64,000 nt of DNA from Cyanobacterium sp. T60_A2020_053. Lineage in GTDB: Bacteria; Cyanobacteriota; Cyanobacteriia; Cyanobacteriales; Cyanobacteriaceae. The translations under genes were made by a program, and so were the position numbers. Positions 27,789 to 37,258 of this stretch are shown here, piece after piece; position 1 is the stretch's first letter; each line of letters starts with the position of its first letter. The stretch covers positions 1 to 64,000 of the forward strand of contig JACYMF010000057.1 of the NCBI GenBank assembly GCA_015272165.1, given 5' to 3'. The notes beneath the pieces were generated by a model. It was not told the DNA's origin, did not search any database, and saw only the letters and a program-made list of their open reading frames with translations.

Positions 27789-28253
27789 TTAAAAACGTTT
27801 CAGCGCCCGTGCCATTTCTCGTTGATCTTCACGGCGTTTAACGGTTTCACGCTTATCATGGAGTTTTTTCCCTTTACCAACTCCCAATAATACTTTAATC
27901 CAATCACCTTTAAGATACATTTTCAAGGGTACTAAAGTTAAGCCTTGTTGCTCCAATAAACCCACCAACTTATTAATTTCTTTCTTATGTAATAATAACT
28001 TGCGGTCTTGTTTCGGTTCGTGGTTAAAATATTGACCAGCCATATTGTGGGGTGAAATATGAACATTAACCAACCATGCTTCACCGCCACGAATTAAGCA
28101 ATAACCATCCCTCAAGTTAACTTTACCTAAGCGCACGGATTTTACCTCAGTACCAGTCAACCGAAGTCCAGCTTCATATGTCTCTAATATTTCATAGAGA
28201 AATCGAGCTTGACGATTATCGCTGATAATTTTGATCGGTAATTTCTCGGACAT
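27789..28253 (-). CDS. smpB: SsrA-binding protein SmpB
   Basis: SmpB brings tmRNA to stalled ribosomes in trans-translation. The 154 residues from [10 protein letters not shown] contain the OB-fold signatures [32 protein letters not shown] and HISPHNM, then the basic tail [18 protein letters not shown], which inserts in the decoding site. An in-frame TTG eight codons upstream was not chosen because the ATG fits the family. The tmRNA gene is not in this window. Confidence 0.96.
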   Translation of the reverse strand: MSEKLPIKIISDNRQARFLYEILETYEAGLRLTGTEVKSVRLGKVNLRDGYCLIRGGEAWLVNVHISPHNMAGQYFNHEPKQDRKLLLHKKEINKLVGLLEQQGLTLVPLKMYLKGDWIKVLLGVGKGKKLHDKRETVKRREDQREMARALKRF

Positions 28254-28285
28254 GAAAAAATTTAATTTTGTTGACAATCTTATTA

Positions 28286-28639
28286 TTATAGCAATTTTTC
28301 TTCCTTGACTTGTTCATTAGCTCGAAAACCGACTAAAACGGCTACTCCATCCCGCACAAACAAAGGTCTTTTGAGTAACATGGCGTTATGTCCCAGCGCC
28401 CTCACCCATTCATTTTCAGTCCAAGTGTTTCTTTCTTCCCCTAAAGCACGATAAGCTAAACCAGAAGTATTGCGCATGGATTTAATACCCAGAGTTTTCA
28501 CCCATTCAGCAATCATGGTTTCTGTGGGAGGATTTTCTTTAGTATTGATAAATTCATACTCAGCGCCCTTGCTGTCTAACCATTGTAAGGCTTTTTTGCA
28601 AGTGCTACAGTTAGGAATGCCGTAAATTTGTAAGGACAT
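28286..28639 (-). CDS. Spx/ArsC-like (YffB-type) thioredoxin-fold protein
   Basis: From [20 protein letters not shown] the protein has 117 residues with a CXXC pair (C11, C14) in the ArsC/Spx position. The segment [20 protein letters not shown] and the late [20 protein letters not shown] match the Spx/MgsR/YffB group. Gram-positive Spx binds RNA polymerase; the role of cyanobacterial members is uncertain (a glutathione-dependent reductase has also been suggested for YffB). The start at 28639 was preferred over a TTG three codons upstream. Confidence 0.82.
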   Translation of the reverse strand: MSLQIYGIPNCSTCKKALQWLDSKGAEYEFINTKENPPTETMIAEWVKTLGIKSMRNTSGLAYRALGEERNTWTENEWVRALGHNAMLLKRPLFVRDGVAVLVGFRANEQVKEEKLL

Positions 28640-28680
28640 AATAAACAATGGATAATTGATGGAAAGGGCAAAGTAAAAAG

Positions 28681-28783
28681 GGCAAAGGTTTTAAAAGAGC
28701 GAAGGTTTTAAAACAGCAAAGGTTTTAAAAGAGCAAAGAAAATTATTATTTCATAATTCATAATTCATAATTCATAATTCATT
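28681..28783. repeat. Tandem repeats between accA and spx-like gene
   Basis: Three to four copies of an approximately 17-bp unit GCAAAGGTTTTAAAAGA (28681-28737) are followed by tandem CATAATT heptamers (28752-28783). Together they fill the 142-bp gap. No other feature is visible. Confidence 0.8.
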
Positions 28784-29759
28784 AATGATCCAAAAACACG
28801 CCCATGTGACGGAATTTTTGATAACGCAAGTCTTTTCGCTCTTCTGGGGTTAATGCCGATAAATACTCTAAATTTTCCCAAATAGCGTTTTTGAGGGTTT
28901 CAGCCGCGCCGAGGGGGTCGGAGTGCGCACAATTAGGAGGTTCAGGTAAAATTTGGTCAATAATTCCTAATTTTTGTAAATCTTTAGCCGTAATTTTCAA
29001 CGCTATAGCTGCCTGATCCGATTTTTTCGCATCCTTCCAGAGAATGGCGGCACAGGCTTCAGGACTGGCAACGGTATAAACCGAGTGTTCAAACATCATC
29101 AATTTTTCTGCTACACCAATACCCAGCGCTCCTCCCGAGCCACCTTCACCAATGACGGTGGTTATAATGGGTACATCGAGGCTGAACATTTCGCGCAAAT
29201 TGTAAGCGATGGCTTCTCCCTGTCCTAATTCTTCCGCTTCTACCCCTGCATAAGCGCCGGGTGTGTCAATAAAGGTGATGATGGGCAATGCAAAACGGTT
29301 AGCATGATCCATTAAACGCATGGCTTTGCGATAACCGCCCGGAGATGCCATGCCAAAATTACGAGCTACATTGTCTTTCGTGTCTCGCCCTTTTTGATGC
29401 CCTAAAATCAACACTGTGCGCCCGTTTAGACGGGCAATACCACCGATTAGGGCTGGATCGTCATAACCACGGCGATCGCCGTGTAATTCAAACCAATCAT
29501 CGGTCATGGCTTGAATATAGTCGAGGGTGGAAGGGCGCCGGGGATGGCGCGCTATTTGTAGTTTTTGCGAGGGGGTTAAACTACTGAAAATTTCGAGCCG
29601 TAATTGTTCTGCTTTTCCTTCTAATTCGTTGACCTGCCCTGATACGTCAACATTGGTTTCTTCGGCTAGTTGCTTAATCTGATCTATCCTTGACTGTAAT
29701 TCTACTAAGGGTTTTTCAAATTCTAATAAGAAAGTCCGTTTTTTTTCGGTTTTGACCAT
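28782..29759 (-). CDS. accA: Acetyl-CoA carboxylase carboxyltransferase subunit alpha
   Basis: AccA with AccD transfers carboxyl from carboxybiotin to acetyl-CoA, the first step of fatty acid synthesis. The 325-residue protein has the N-terminal [16 protein letters not shown] helix, the crotonase-like core with [38 protein letters not shown] and [19 protein letters not shown], all conserved. Full length; ATG start. No accD nearby, as normal in cyanobacteria. Confidence 0.97.
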   Translation of the reverse strand: MVKTEKKRTFLLEFEKPLVELQSRIDQIKQLAEETNVDVSGQVNELEGKAEQLRLEIFSSLTPSQKLQIARHPRRPSTLDYIQAMTDDWFELHGDRRGYDDPALIGGIARLNGRTVLILGHQKGRDTKDNVARNFGMASPGGYRKAMRLMDHANRFALPIITFIDTPGAYAGVEAEELGQGEAIAYNLREMFSLDVPIITTVIGEGGSGGALGIGVAEKLMMFEHSVYTVASPEACAAILWKDAKKSDQAAIALKITAKDLQKLGIIDQILPEPPNCAHSDPLGAAETLKNAIWENLEYLSALTPEERKDLRYQKFRHMGVFLDH

Positions 29760-30026
29760 AGTTAATATAAATGTTAAGTTGTTGTTTTAGTACCGTTAAT
29801 TTTTGCCATGGGGTGGAGGGCGCTGGTTTCCTCCATTGTCTCACCTCAGTAGGAACAGTCAACATTATATCTTAACTTTTTTCTCAATTTTTCCGATCAA
29901 TTTAACTCTATTTGAGTATTTCATTGTCAATGTAGAGACTTTGCATACAACCTCTCTACTTAAATGTGAAAAACTAAATCAAGTTACAAATATACAATTA
30001 ATTTTATACGAGAACTTATATAGCCA

Positions 30027-30422
30027 TTAAACCCAATTATCTAATCTTATGTTAAGAATCCGTTGATAATGGCGAGTATTATTTGTTACTAAAATTAAAT
30101 TGTTAGTTAATGCCACACTAGCAATAAGTAAATCGAAATTATCTATTGTATTGCCCGTTTTTCTCAAAAAGGCTTTTAATTCACCAAATTTTTTGAGACT
30201 ATCGTTGGTAAATGACAATACAGATATACTTTTTAAAAAGTCATCGAGAGTTTTTAAATTATTGTCTATCTGATTAGAATTATAAGCACCAAAATATAAT
30301 TCTGATACTGTAATTTGACAAATACATACTTGATTAAAACCCACTGTACATAATCTATTTTTAATTGGGATTCTACCTTTTAGCCAATAAATACAAGTAT
30401 CTGTATCCAATAAATACTTCAT
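30027..30422 (-). CDS. VapC-like PIN-domain toxin
   Basis: The 131-residue PIN-domain protein has the acidic nuclease residues D6 (YLLDTDTCIYWL), E41 (ITVSELYFGA) and D97 (TIDNFDLLIA), followed by VTNNTRHYQRI. PIN toxins of the VapC family cleave tRNA or rRNA and are held in check by a cognate antitoxin. The small gene immediately upstream (15-bp gap) fills that role. The pair closes the tubulin/MotAB gene run on the same strand. Confidence 0.9.
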   Translation of the reverse strand: MKYLLDTDTCIYWLKGRIPIKNRLCTVGFNQVCICQITVSELYFGAYNSNQIDNNLKTLDDFLKSISVLSFTNDSLKKFGELKAFLRKTGNTIDNFDLLIASVALTNNLILVTNNTRHYQRILNIRLDNWV

Positions 30423-30437
30423 TTAATCTGTGTTATT

Positions 30438-30647
30438 TTAATCTAAATTATCATTTCTGTTGCTATAAATTTCCCCTATTATTTCCTCATCCGTTTTCGT
30501 GTCATCCCACTTACCAAAAGTATCTAATAAATTTTGATCATTGTAGTTATAATTTTGCTGTTTTAACGTCTTTTGAACGATTTTTTCAATTATTGATTCT
30601 AACTGATTAATAGTTAAATTTTCTATAACGTTTACCGATTTATTCAT
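30438..30647 (-). CDS. Small antitoxin partner of VapC-like toxin
   Basis: A 69-residue acidic protein; residues 1-35 are helical (NLTINQLESIIEKIVQKTLKQ), and the C-terminal part LDTFGKWDDTKTDEEIIGEIY matches the tail of cyanobacterial antitoxins paired with PIN toxins. The acidic tail probably blocks the VapC active site. Starts 41 bp after the MotB-like gene ends, so it could share its transcript. I am sure of the pairing, less of the exact antitoxin family. Confidence 0.8.
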   Translation of the reverse strand: MNKSVNVIENLTINQLESIIEKIVQKTLKQQNYNYNDQNLLDTFGKWDDTKTDEEIIGEIYSNRNDNLD

Positions 30648-30688
30648 AATTTTTACAAATGATTTAGGATCACTATAGCCATGATACC

Positions 30689-31315
30689 CTAATTACTTCT
30701 ACCCGGAGGAATAAAACGAATTTCAATGCGCCTTCTCGTGTCGTCTTGAGTGCGATTGACGGGCGCAAATCCTCCCGATGGTAAATATAATTGCGCTCCA
30801 GAATATGCCCTAAATTGGACGTTTTTAAACTCTCCTTGTTGCTGTAATTCTTGCACTACTGCTAAGGCTCTCATTAGGGCTAAATCGCCATTCGAGCCGG
30901 GTTTTAACTGTTTAACACTAAGTTGATTTTGAGCAACCTTTTCTAAATTTTGGTCTAAATTTCCTGATACCCCAGCGCCCACCACCTGCCCATCAGTATG
31001 CCCGATTACTTGAATAAAATCAATGTCTTGTGTCTTAATAATTTGATTAATTTGTGGGGTGACAATTTCAGTTATATAGCTTTTTAAATCGGGGGTTAAT
31101 TCAGCGCTTCCTGAAGGAAACTGAAAATTCCCAGATTCTTCATCTATGACGATGGGAGTTGCTGACTGTAGTCTTTTATTTAATTCTAAAGATTGAAATA
31201 ATGCTAATAATAATAAAAAACTAATAATCATAAAAGCATTAGACATTAAATCAGTAAAAGAAGGAAAAATATCTAAATCTTGGCTCTCAGCTAAATTTTT
31301 TACTCTGCGTCTCAT
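30689..31315 (-). CDS. MotB/ZorB-like membrane protein with OmpA-type peptidoglycan-binding domain
   Basis: The 208-residue protein has a short basic cytoplasmic N-terminus, one transmembrane helix (about 24-43) and a periplasmic OmpA/MotB domain (about 65-208). D22 in PSFTDLMSNAFMI lies at the helix start like the ion-binding aspartate of MotB and ZorB. The OmpA signature is clear in VIGHTDGQVVG and DLALMRALAVVQEL, ending in DTRRRIEIRFIPPG. This is the stator half that anchors to cell wall. With the adjacent MotA-like protein it should form an ion-driven 5:2 motor unit. No flagellar genes are nearby, and the arrangement resembles ZorAB of the Zorya anti-phage system. Confidence 0.85.
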   Translation of the reverse strand: MRRRVKNLAESQDLDIFPSFTDLMSNAFMIISFLLLLALFQSLELNKRLQSATPIVIDEESGNFQFPSGSAELTPDLKSYITEIVTPQINQIIKTQDIDFIQVIGHTDGQVVGAGVSGNLDQNLEKVAQNQLSVKQLKPGSNGDLALMRALAVVQELQQQGEFKNVQFRAYSGAQLYLPSGGFAPVNRTQDDTRRRIEIRFIPPGRSN

Positions 31316-31389
31316 GGCTTTTTTATAATAAATTAATGACCTTGTTTTTCTAAAAAATTAACATTTTTTAACTGTAAATAATATTCTAA

Positions 31390-33018
31390 TTATGATATTG
31401 ACTTAATATCATCATTTTTTAAATAAGATTTGTCTAATATCTCTTTGGCAAGATAAATAAATCGTTTTTCTGTCTCGTTTAATGCTTGTAACTTTTGCTC
31501 TAAATTTGAACTGATATTGTACATATTATCAGCAAATAAATTATAACTGTTTTTGCTATTAACAGAAATTTCCCCTATTCTTAAAAGAATATCTCTACTT
31601 AAATTTGTCATTTCTAAATATCGATTATTAATATCATCTACATTGTGAGAGAGTTTGACCATATTATCAGCAGACAATTCAAGGGTTTTTACATTTACGG
31701 TAATCGGTTTAACAATTTCATTAAGAGTTTTAACTACTTCATTAGTTTTCTCTACAATAGAATCTAAATTATTTGTAGTATCAAATAAATGTTCATTAAA
31801 TTTACTTTCTTTAATGGTAATAGCAGAATCAGCGAATATTATCGCACTCTCTTGTAAACTACTACTAGAATCCCGAAAATGCTCATAAACTCCTTTAGCT
31901 AAATGAGTGGTTTGTTGATTATTTTCAACTATTTTTGCGTTAGAATTAGCTAACAAATTAGTAGCCTCTGCAAATTTTTCTTGTACTTGAGTTAAGTTAA
32001 TAATAATCTTTTCTATATTCTCACTAAATTTACTATTTTCAATTTTTTCAGAAGAATTTAACATTCTTTTTGAGCTTAAGTCTAAACTTTTTATGTTAAC
32101 TTCAAATTGATCATTAATTTTTGCTAAATTATTTACCCTTTCTTCTATTTTTAATACAGCATTTTCAAAAATCCTTGCACCACTGTGGAGGGCGCTACAA
32201 GAATCAAATAGTTGTTGATATACTTGAATTGCTAATTTTTGTGACTTTTCATTTTGATCAGCCATTCTATCACTAGCTTGTTTAAAAGTTTTTTCTAAAA
32301 CTTGCCCGACATTATCATGAAATCTTAGCAAAAACTCATGTTGTTGTTCCACCATTCTATTAACAGCTTTATCAAGTCTCGTATCACCTTCTACTTGAGG
32401 TTTATAAATATTGTCCAGATAATCTTCTAAATTATTAAGTAAACTATTTTTTTCAAAATTAACATTATTTTTAATATTTATAACTGTTAAAAAAGAACTA
32501 CAAACTAAAGCAATTAAGCTAGTGAGAAAAGCTAATGCCATACTTTGTAAAGGTGTTTGCAACTGATTGGTTAAATCTGTAATTTCAGCCCCTCCTTGAT
32601 TGATAATTTGACTAATACTATTTAGGTTAAGAGTGATACCCAAAAAAGTTCCTAATAAACCAAAAGCAAGGAGTAAATTAGGCATAATTTTAGTAATATA
32701 TTCTCCTTTTTCACAGCGCACCTCACCCCAAAAAAAACGGAATGTTTCTTGATAATAAACACCATCAATTAATGCCAAACTATTAACATTCTCTATTTCT
32801 TTACTTGCTTTTCTAAATCTATTTTGTAATCTCTCTAAAAATAGAGGTTGTTTACCTTGACTATCACCATTAACTAATCGATAAGTTTTTTTTCTCAAAT
32901 CTAAAAGATGACGATACAACGAAACGCGCAATCCCCAAATTGCTAAGGTAGGAATAATGACAAATAAAACTGTAATTATCCTTAAATATAAGGGGAAAAT
33001 TTGCAATATTTCTAACAT
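31390..33018 (-). CDS. MotA/TolQ/ExbB/ZorA-like proton channel with long cytoplasmic tail
   Basis: The 542-residue protein has three predicted helices: 8-30, 112-132 (NLLLAFGLLGTFLGITLNL) and 157-181 (PLQSMALAFLTSLIALVCSS). The GLLGTFLG motif is the MotA/TolQ/ExbB proton channel hallmark. Residues 185-542 form a long cytoplasmic helical tail with many heptads and polar, S/N-rich repeats (for example LANSNAKIVENNQQTTHLAKG). TolQ and ExbB lack such a tail; ZorA of Zorya has one. Its partner is the MotB-like protein 74 bp downstream. The tail may contact the tubulin-like protein encoded just upstream; that is inference from gene order. Confidence 0.85.
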   Translation of the reverse strand: MLEILQIFPLYLRIITVLFVIIPTLAIWGLRVSLYRHLLDLRKKTYRLVNGDSQGKQPLFLERLQNRFRKASKEIENVNSLALIDGVYYQETFRFFWGEVRCEKGEYITKIMPNLLLAFGLLGTFLGITLNLNSISQIINQGGAEITDLTNQLQTPLQSMALAFLTSLIALVCSSFLTVINIKNNVNFEKNSLLNNLEDYLDNIYKPQVEGDTRLDKAVNRMVEQQHEFLLRFHDNVGQVLEKTFKQASDRMADQNEKSQKLAIQVYQQLFDSCSALHSGARIFENAVLKIEERVNNLAKINDQFEVNIKSLDLSSKRMLNSSEKIENSKFSENIEKIIINLTQVQEKFAEATNLLANSNAKIVENNQQTTHLAKGVYEHFRDSSSSLQESAIIFADSAITIKESKFNEHLFDTTNNLDSIVEKTNEVVKTLNEIVKPITVNVKTLELSADNMVKLSHNVDDINNRYLEMTNLSRDILLRIGEISVNSKNSYNLFADNMYNISSNLEQKLQALNETEKRFIYLAKEILDKSYLKNDDIKSIS

Positions 33019-33074
33019 ATTATGTGTTTATTAATTAAGTAATTTTACTGAGTTAAATTTTAGCTTGATTCCGT

Positions 33075-36000
33075 TTATAAACCGCCAATAATTCTTTTCG
33101 CTCTTTGAAATTCTTCATCATCTAAATCACCAGATTTACGCAAATCAATTAAATCTTTCATAGTGACACCTTGCCATCTCTTCAAAAATTCTTGATCTTC
33201 TTCTGTAATTTGATTAGGATTATTATCCCAAAAGTCAACCTCTACAACCTCAGTATATTGGGCATCATTGTTATGATTGTTACTATTTGTTGCTGATTTA
33301 CTAGAAATTAATAGTTTTTTTTGCTCATTACTTTTTTTCGCTGACAATGAATGTTTTTTAGGTGAATTTTCCGACGGTTGAACATTATCAATAATCTGAA
33401 TAAAGCGATCATATATTCTCCTTAATATACCGTCTTTTCCTAAAGAAGTGCGGTCTGCTCTTTCTCCTAAAACATATTTTTTCTGACTATAATTGATGTC
33501 ATATTCCGTTAATCTGTCTAAATCATCAATAAAACTAATTAAACTTGGGTAGTAGCTTTGCTGGAATATACCGGGATTTTCTTTGACTTCTTCTTCCATA
33601 GTTTTGACAGTATCAGCTAAATAATTTCTGATAGTTTCATTTTGGCTAATGGTTTCTAAAGCTTCTTCCCAAATACCACTAATATCAACCTCATAAACTT
33701 TATCTCTTAAGTCATCTTTTAACTCTAAGTAATAGTTATTATGATCAGGTTTTTTGATAATTTTCCCAAATGCTAAACAAGTATAAAAATCATCCTGTAA
33801 TAACTCCATCTCTCTACCTTCTGGGGGAATAATATCGAGGAAAAAAGTTTGAGAATCATTATGTAAGTTGTAACCGTCATACAAGCGTTTTTGTCGGTTA
33901 TATTGTTCTCTCAATTCTCTTAAACCGTTAACAATTCTCAAAGGAAAACCTCCAAACTCTTTAATGAAGACAATTTCATTTTTAGTTTGTAGAGGAATAA
34001 TAACATCTGAATTAATGCCTATATCGTCAATGATTAATTTTCGGAATTCTTTATTTTCCCTATCATCTGTTTGTTTGAAACCGATAATTTGTTTTGTTTT
34101 ATCAGCGTCATTGACAAAATAAGGGGCATTGCTGTTTAAAGGTAATAAAACGTCTCCTTCATCAATAATTTGTTTTAAGCGAGTTTGTCCATCAGAAAAA
34201 GGGTATTTTTGCACAAAACGGTTAACGACAGAATCAGTTAAATCAAAACTTTTATCCCCAAATCTTTCTTCAATATTAGTATCAACAGTTTGGCTTAATT
34301 CCTGTTGCTCAATAATTCTTTCTCCTGTGAAAAAATGCAATAAGGATGGAGGAATTGTCACACTTTCATTAATTCTATGGCTTACTTCTACTAATAAGTT
34401 TCTTCTCTCTCTTTCTGGCAATAAAACTTGATAATATTGATCATTATCATCAGCTTCAAATATTGCCTCTCCGTTAATTTCATCGTCATCAATTTGACTC
34501 AAATCTTCTCCTTTGCGGAGGTAATAACTTTCTAAGTCTTGTAATAAATTATGAAAATTACTGGCTTGAGTTTTTAATTGTTGTACTAATTGTCGTAAAT
34601 TAATGGCGATTTTCAAACTTTCATCGGTTAAAGTTAAATCAAAATTACGTTTAATCAGTTTAGTAATTTCTTGAATGCCTTGATTTACTTCTTGTTGAAA
34701 TTCTTTACTTTTAGTCTTGTTAGACTTACCCCCCATACCTAAAAATCTTTTTTTATCTCCCTCTATATCTTTAATACTTTGAGAAATATCTTGCCATTTT
34801 TTCTCAATATTTTCTAAGTTAACAAAAATAGCTCCTTCTTGTTTTTCTTCTTCCAATTCTCTAACATATTCATTTAATTTTGTTAATAATGCCTCTAACC
34901 AACCTCGACTATTATCTAAGGCAAAATGAGGATTAGATGGTTGTAATAATTCTGCTAAATAATTAAGAATATCTTGGCTAAAACTTTTCTCTAGTTTTTG
35001 ACTGTTTTTTTGTAGTTGAGTTAACCATGTACCTCTAATATTTTCGGTTTCTCCTTGTTGAACTTTTTTAAATTGATTTTTTAATTCACTGCGCATTTTC
35101 TCCATAAACATTTTTCTGTCTTCTGAGTTTTTGCAGTTATCAATTTCTTTCTGTTGTTTATTTTTCCAGTTGTTTAAAACTTGATTAAATGATTTATCAT
35201 TTTCTACAGTAATAGACTCTAATTTATTTTTAAAAATATTTCTAGTATTTTCATCTTTGGACTGCCAATTTAAGAGAAATTTATCTAAAAGTTCTAAAGA
35301 ATCTGGGCTTTGCCCTTCGCCGTATAACCAAAAATTAATTAATTTAATTTTGACTTTATTTAAGCAAATTGTAATTGTTAAATCACGGGGAAAATAAATT
35401 TTAGCTAAACCAAAGGTTAAATATCTTTGTGCATTAGGGCGTGGATGTTCGTCATAAACACTAAAATACTTTTTAACGTTATCTCGATGTCCTTTAATAT
35501 TTGTAGATATTTCTTCAGCAAAATCAGCAAAAATTTTATGAGCAATTACTTGAGATAATTTTTCTTTTTTGACAATTTTATGTCCACTGTTAGTGCGATT
35601 TCCGACCAAGTAAACAAAGTCAAAAGGTGGTCTATTTTCATCCACTGAAAATAAATTAACAGGGTCATAATTAGCCGTAAATTGTGTTCCCTGAGAAGTG
35701 TAATAATTAAGTTCTTTTAAAGCGGCGTAAGTATTTGCTTTAACACTGGGAGTATTACCATATAACTCTGGGGCAATAATTAAATAAGCTGTAATTACGC
35801 TGTCAACTTCATAACCATATTTTTCTCTCAAACTATAAGCCATATCGATAAATGTACCGCTTCCTGTACCACCGCATAATGAACCGACAACAATAATATT
35901 TGTACCCGGATCAACTATGATATTTTTAGTGAGTAGTTTTTGAGCATGTCCTACAGTTGCGTTATCTGCAGTGTCGATGGCTTGCTGTATTTTACTGTGA

Positions 36001-36449
36001 TTATGAAAAAATGCTAGTCTGCCTACTGGACGAATGGCTCCCGCACCGTTTTCAATAGATTTAACATCTTTTAAAATTTGTTTTGGAAACCATGAGCCAA
36101 TATGATCATAGGGTGATTGTCTTTCATATTCGCTTCTTCTTTCTAAACCTTTACTCAAATCGTCTATTTCTTGCTTATTCATGGTAGCGGTGACGATTTC
36201 AGAAGGCTTAAATAAAACATTTTCGCCATGATAAGTGTCGCCAGTTTTTAACCCTGTTATCTGAGAAGCACCTTTGTCGGTGTCAATATGTATAAAACTA
36301 ACGACTGGCAGTTCTGATAGCTTACCATAGCGATCCACTATTAAACGTCTAATTTGCATTAGTATATCTCGACCTGTGCCACCTAAGCCGATACAAATGG
36401 TGCGTTTGATGTTTAGGGTTTTAGTTTCTGTTGGGGTATTACTTGGCAT
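33075..36449 (-). CDS. Tubulin-like (tubulin_2) GTPase, large
   Basis: From the ATG of MPSNTPTETKTL the protein has 1124 residues. The N-terminal third has a tubulin/FtsZ-like nucleotide fold: TICIGLGGTGRDILMQIRRL for the first loop and a tubulin G-box VVGSLCGGTGSGTFIDMAY near residue 200. The central part is long, helical and charged (about 380-760), with coiled-coil stretches. The extreme C-terminus (MKDLIDLRKSGDLDDEEFQ, AKRIIGGL) is SHOCT-like. This combination matches bacterial tubulin-like (PF13809-type) proteins whose function is unknown. It lies 56 bp upstream of the MotA-like gene and 148 bp downstream of the DUF4926 gene. The gene contains no GGGCGCT heptamer in 3.4 kb, unlike its surroundings, hinting at later arrival. 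Confidence 0.85.
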   Translation of the reverse strand: MPSNTPTETKTLNIKRTICIGLGGTGRDILMQIRRLIVDRYGKLSELPVVSFIHIDTDKGASQITGLKTGDTYHGENVLFKPSEIVTATMNKQEIDDLSKGLERRSEYERQSPYDHIGSWFPKQILKDVKSIENGAGAIRPVGRLAFFHNHSKIQQAIDTADNATVGHAQKLLTKNIIVDPGTNIIVVGSLCGGTGSGTFIDMAYSLREKYGYEVDSVITAYLIIAPELYGNTPSVKANTYAALKELNYYTSQGTQFTANYDPVNLFSVDENRPPFDFVYLVGNRTNSGHKIVKKEKLSQVIAHKIFADFAEEISTNIKGHRDNVKKYFSVYDEHPRPNAQRYLTFGLAKIYFPRDLTITICLNKVKIKLINFWLYGEGQSPDSLELLDKFLLNWQSKDENTRNIFKNKLESITVENDKSFNQVLNNWKNKQQKEIDNCKNSEDRKMFMEKMRSELKNQFKKVQQGETENIRGTWLTQLQKNSQKLEKSFSQDILNYLAELLQPSNPHFALDNSRGWLEALLTKLNEYVRELEEEKQEGAIFVNLENIEKKWQDISQSIKDIEGDKKRFLGMGGKSNKTKSKEFQQEVNQGIQEITKLIKRNFDLTLTDESLKIAINLRQLVQQLKTQASNFHNLLQDLESYYLRKGEDLSQIDDDEINGEAIFEADDNDQYYQVLLPERERRNLLVEVSHRINESVTIPPSLLHFFTGERIIEQQELSQTVDTNIEERFGDKSFDLTDSVVNRFVQKYPFSDGQTRLKQIIDEGDVLLPLNSNAPYFVNDADKTKQIIGFKQTDDRENKEFRKLIIDDIGINSDVIIPLQTKNEIVFIKEFGGFPLRIVNGLRELREQYNRQKRLYDGYNLHNDSQTFFLDIIPPEGREMELLQDDFYTCLAFGKIIKKPDHNNYYLELKDDLRDKVYEVDISGIWEEALETISQNETIRNYLADTVKTMEEEVKENPGIFQQSYYPSLISFIDDLDRLTEYDINYSQKKYVLGERADRTSLGKDGILRRIYDRFIQIIDNVQPSENSPKKHSLSAKKSNEQKKLLISSKSATNSNNHNNDAQYTEVVEVDFWDNNPNQITEEDQEFLKRWQGVTMKDLIDLRKSGDLDDEEFQRAKRIIGGL

Positions 36450-36606
36450 GATTATCAAAATTTTTTAGGCTACTAATTATTTATCAGGAATTTATGAGCT
36501 ATTTATGCAAATTACCAATTTTTAACTTCAATGATAGGTGATAGTTACAATAATATGACGGAATTTCAGAATTGAGGGTTTTTTCATAAAAATTTTATGT
36601 TATGTT

Positions 36607-36855
36607 TTAAGCTAAGACAAGATTAGAAGTATCGTAGTAAAGTAAAATGAACTTTTCGGGATTCAGAGATAATAATGCGTAAGTTTGCCCATTTTCATCT
36701 GAAAATTCTACTTCAAAGGCTTTATTTTCGGGATAAATTTCAACAATTGTGCCTACTTGTCCTCTAGGAATAATTATCGTTTTATTTGTCATAAATTGTT
36801 TAGCTGTAATATTTTCATTTAAGGCAACCATGTCATGTAATTTAATATGATTCAT
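36607..36855 (-). CDS. DUF4926-family small protein
   Basis: From MNHIKLHDMVALNENI the protein has 82 residues. The pattern LHDMVALxEN...IPRGQVGTIVEIYPENKAFEVEFSDENGQT, followed by LLSLNPEKF, is that of the DUF4926 family: a small SH3-like beta barrel. Such genes are often paired with a DUF6883 gene, as here (eight-base gap). Function unknown; a toxin-antitoxin or immunity role is guessed in such pairs, not shown. A longer upstream frame overlapping the previous gene was rejected. Confidence 0.82.
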   Translation of the reverse strand: MNHIKLHDMVALNENITAKQFMTNKTIIIPRGQVGTIVEIYPENKAFEVEFSDENGQTYALLSLNPEKFILLYYDTSNLVLA

Positions 36856-36863
36856 AATATTTT

Positions 36864-37202
36864 TTACAGAGGGTAAACTGTTGTTAAACGAGGATATTCT
36901 TCTGTATTTAGAATAATCCATGCACTTCTAACTTTACAAAAGCCGTAAGGTGTTTTTAATAAAAAATCGATAACATATTTTTCACCGTGAGGACTATTTT
37001 CCGTATGACAAACATCTTCTTCTTTTGCTATTTTTAACAAAGCATCGATTAAAATATATTGATTATCTAAGTTAATTCCCAATATTGATTTGAATAGACG
37101 AGCTTTATGTTGACCATCTTTATGATCTTCTTTTAATATATAGTTGGTCAGTTTTTCTGATATTTGAGTTGGTTTGACGTTATCTCCATTTGGTAATTTC
37201 AT
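36864..37202 (-). CDS. DUF6883-family protein
   Basis: A 112-residue protein beginning MKLPNGDNVKPTQISEKL with the signature DHKDGQHKARLFKSILGI and the end FCKVRSAWIILNTEEYPRL. This matches DUF6883, a compact alpha/beta family with a HKAR motif that commonly precedes DUF4926. It sits between the vWA gene and the tubulin-like gene on the same strand, so it may be part of the same transcript or a small cassette inserted into the locus. Confidence 0.8.
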   Translation of the reverse strand: MKLPNGDNVKPTQISEKLTNYILKEDHKDGQHKARLFKSILGINLDNQYILIDALLKIAKEEDVCHTENSPHGEKYVIDFLLKTPYGFCKVRSAWIILNTEEYPRLTTVYPL

Positions 37203-37258
37203 TTCTTTATAAATAAAAATTTATAAAATGCTTTACTCACAATCAAGCTCAATTTAAC

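Noticed and set aside
29803-30030. A 75-codon plus-strand frame between accA and vapC
   Set aside because: It begins in a GGAGGGCGCTGG repeat context, lacks a ribosome site and its translation shows no recognisable domain.
30689-33018. Flagellar MotA/MotB stator genes
   Set aside because: No other flagellar genes are present, cyanobacteria lack flagella, and the long cytoplasmic tail is unlike MotA.
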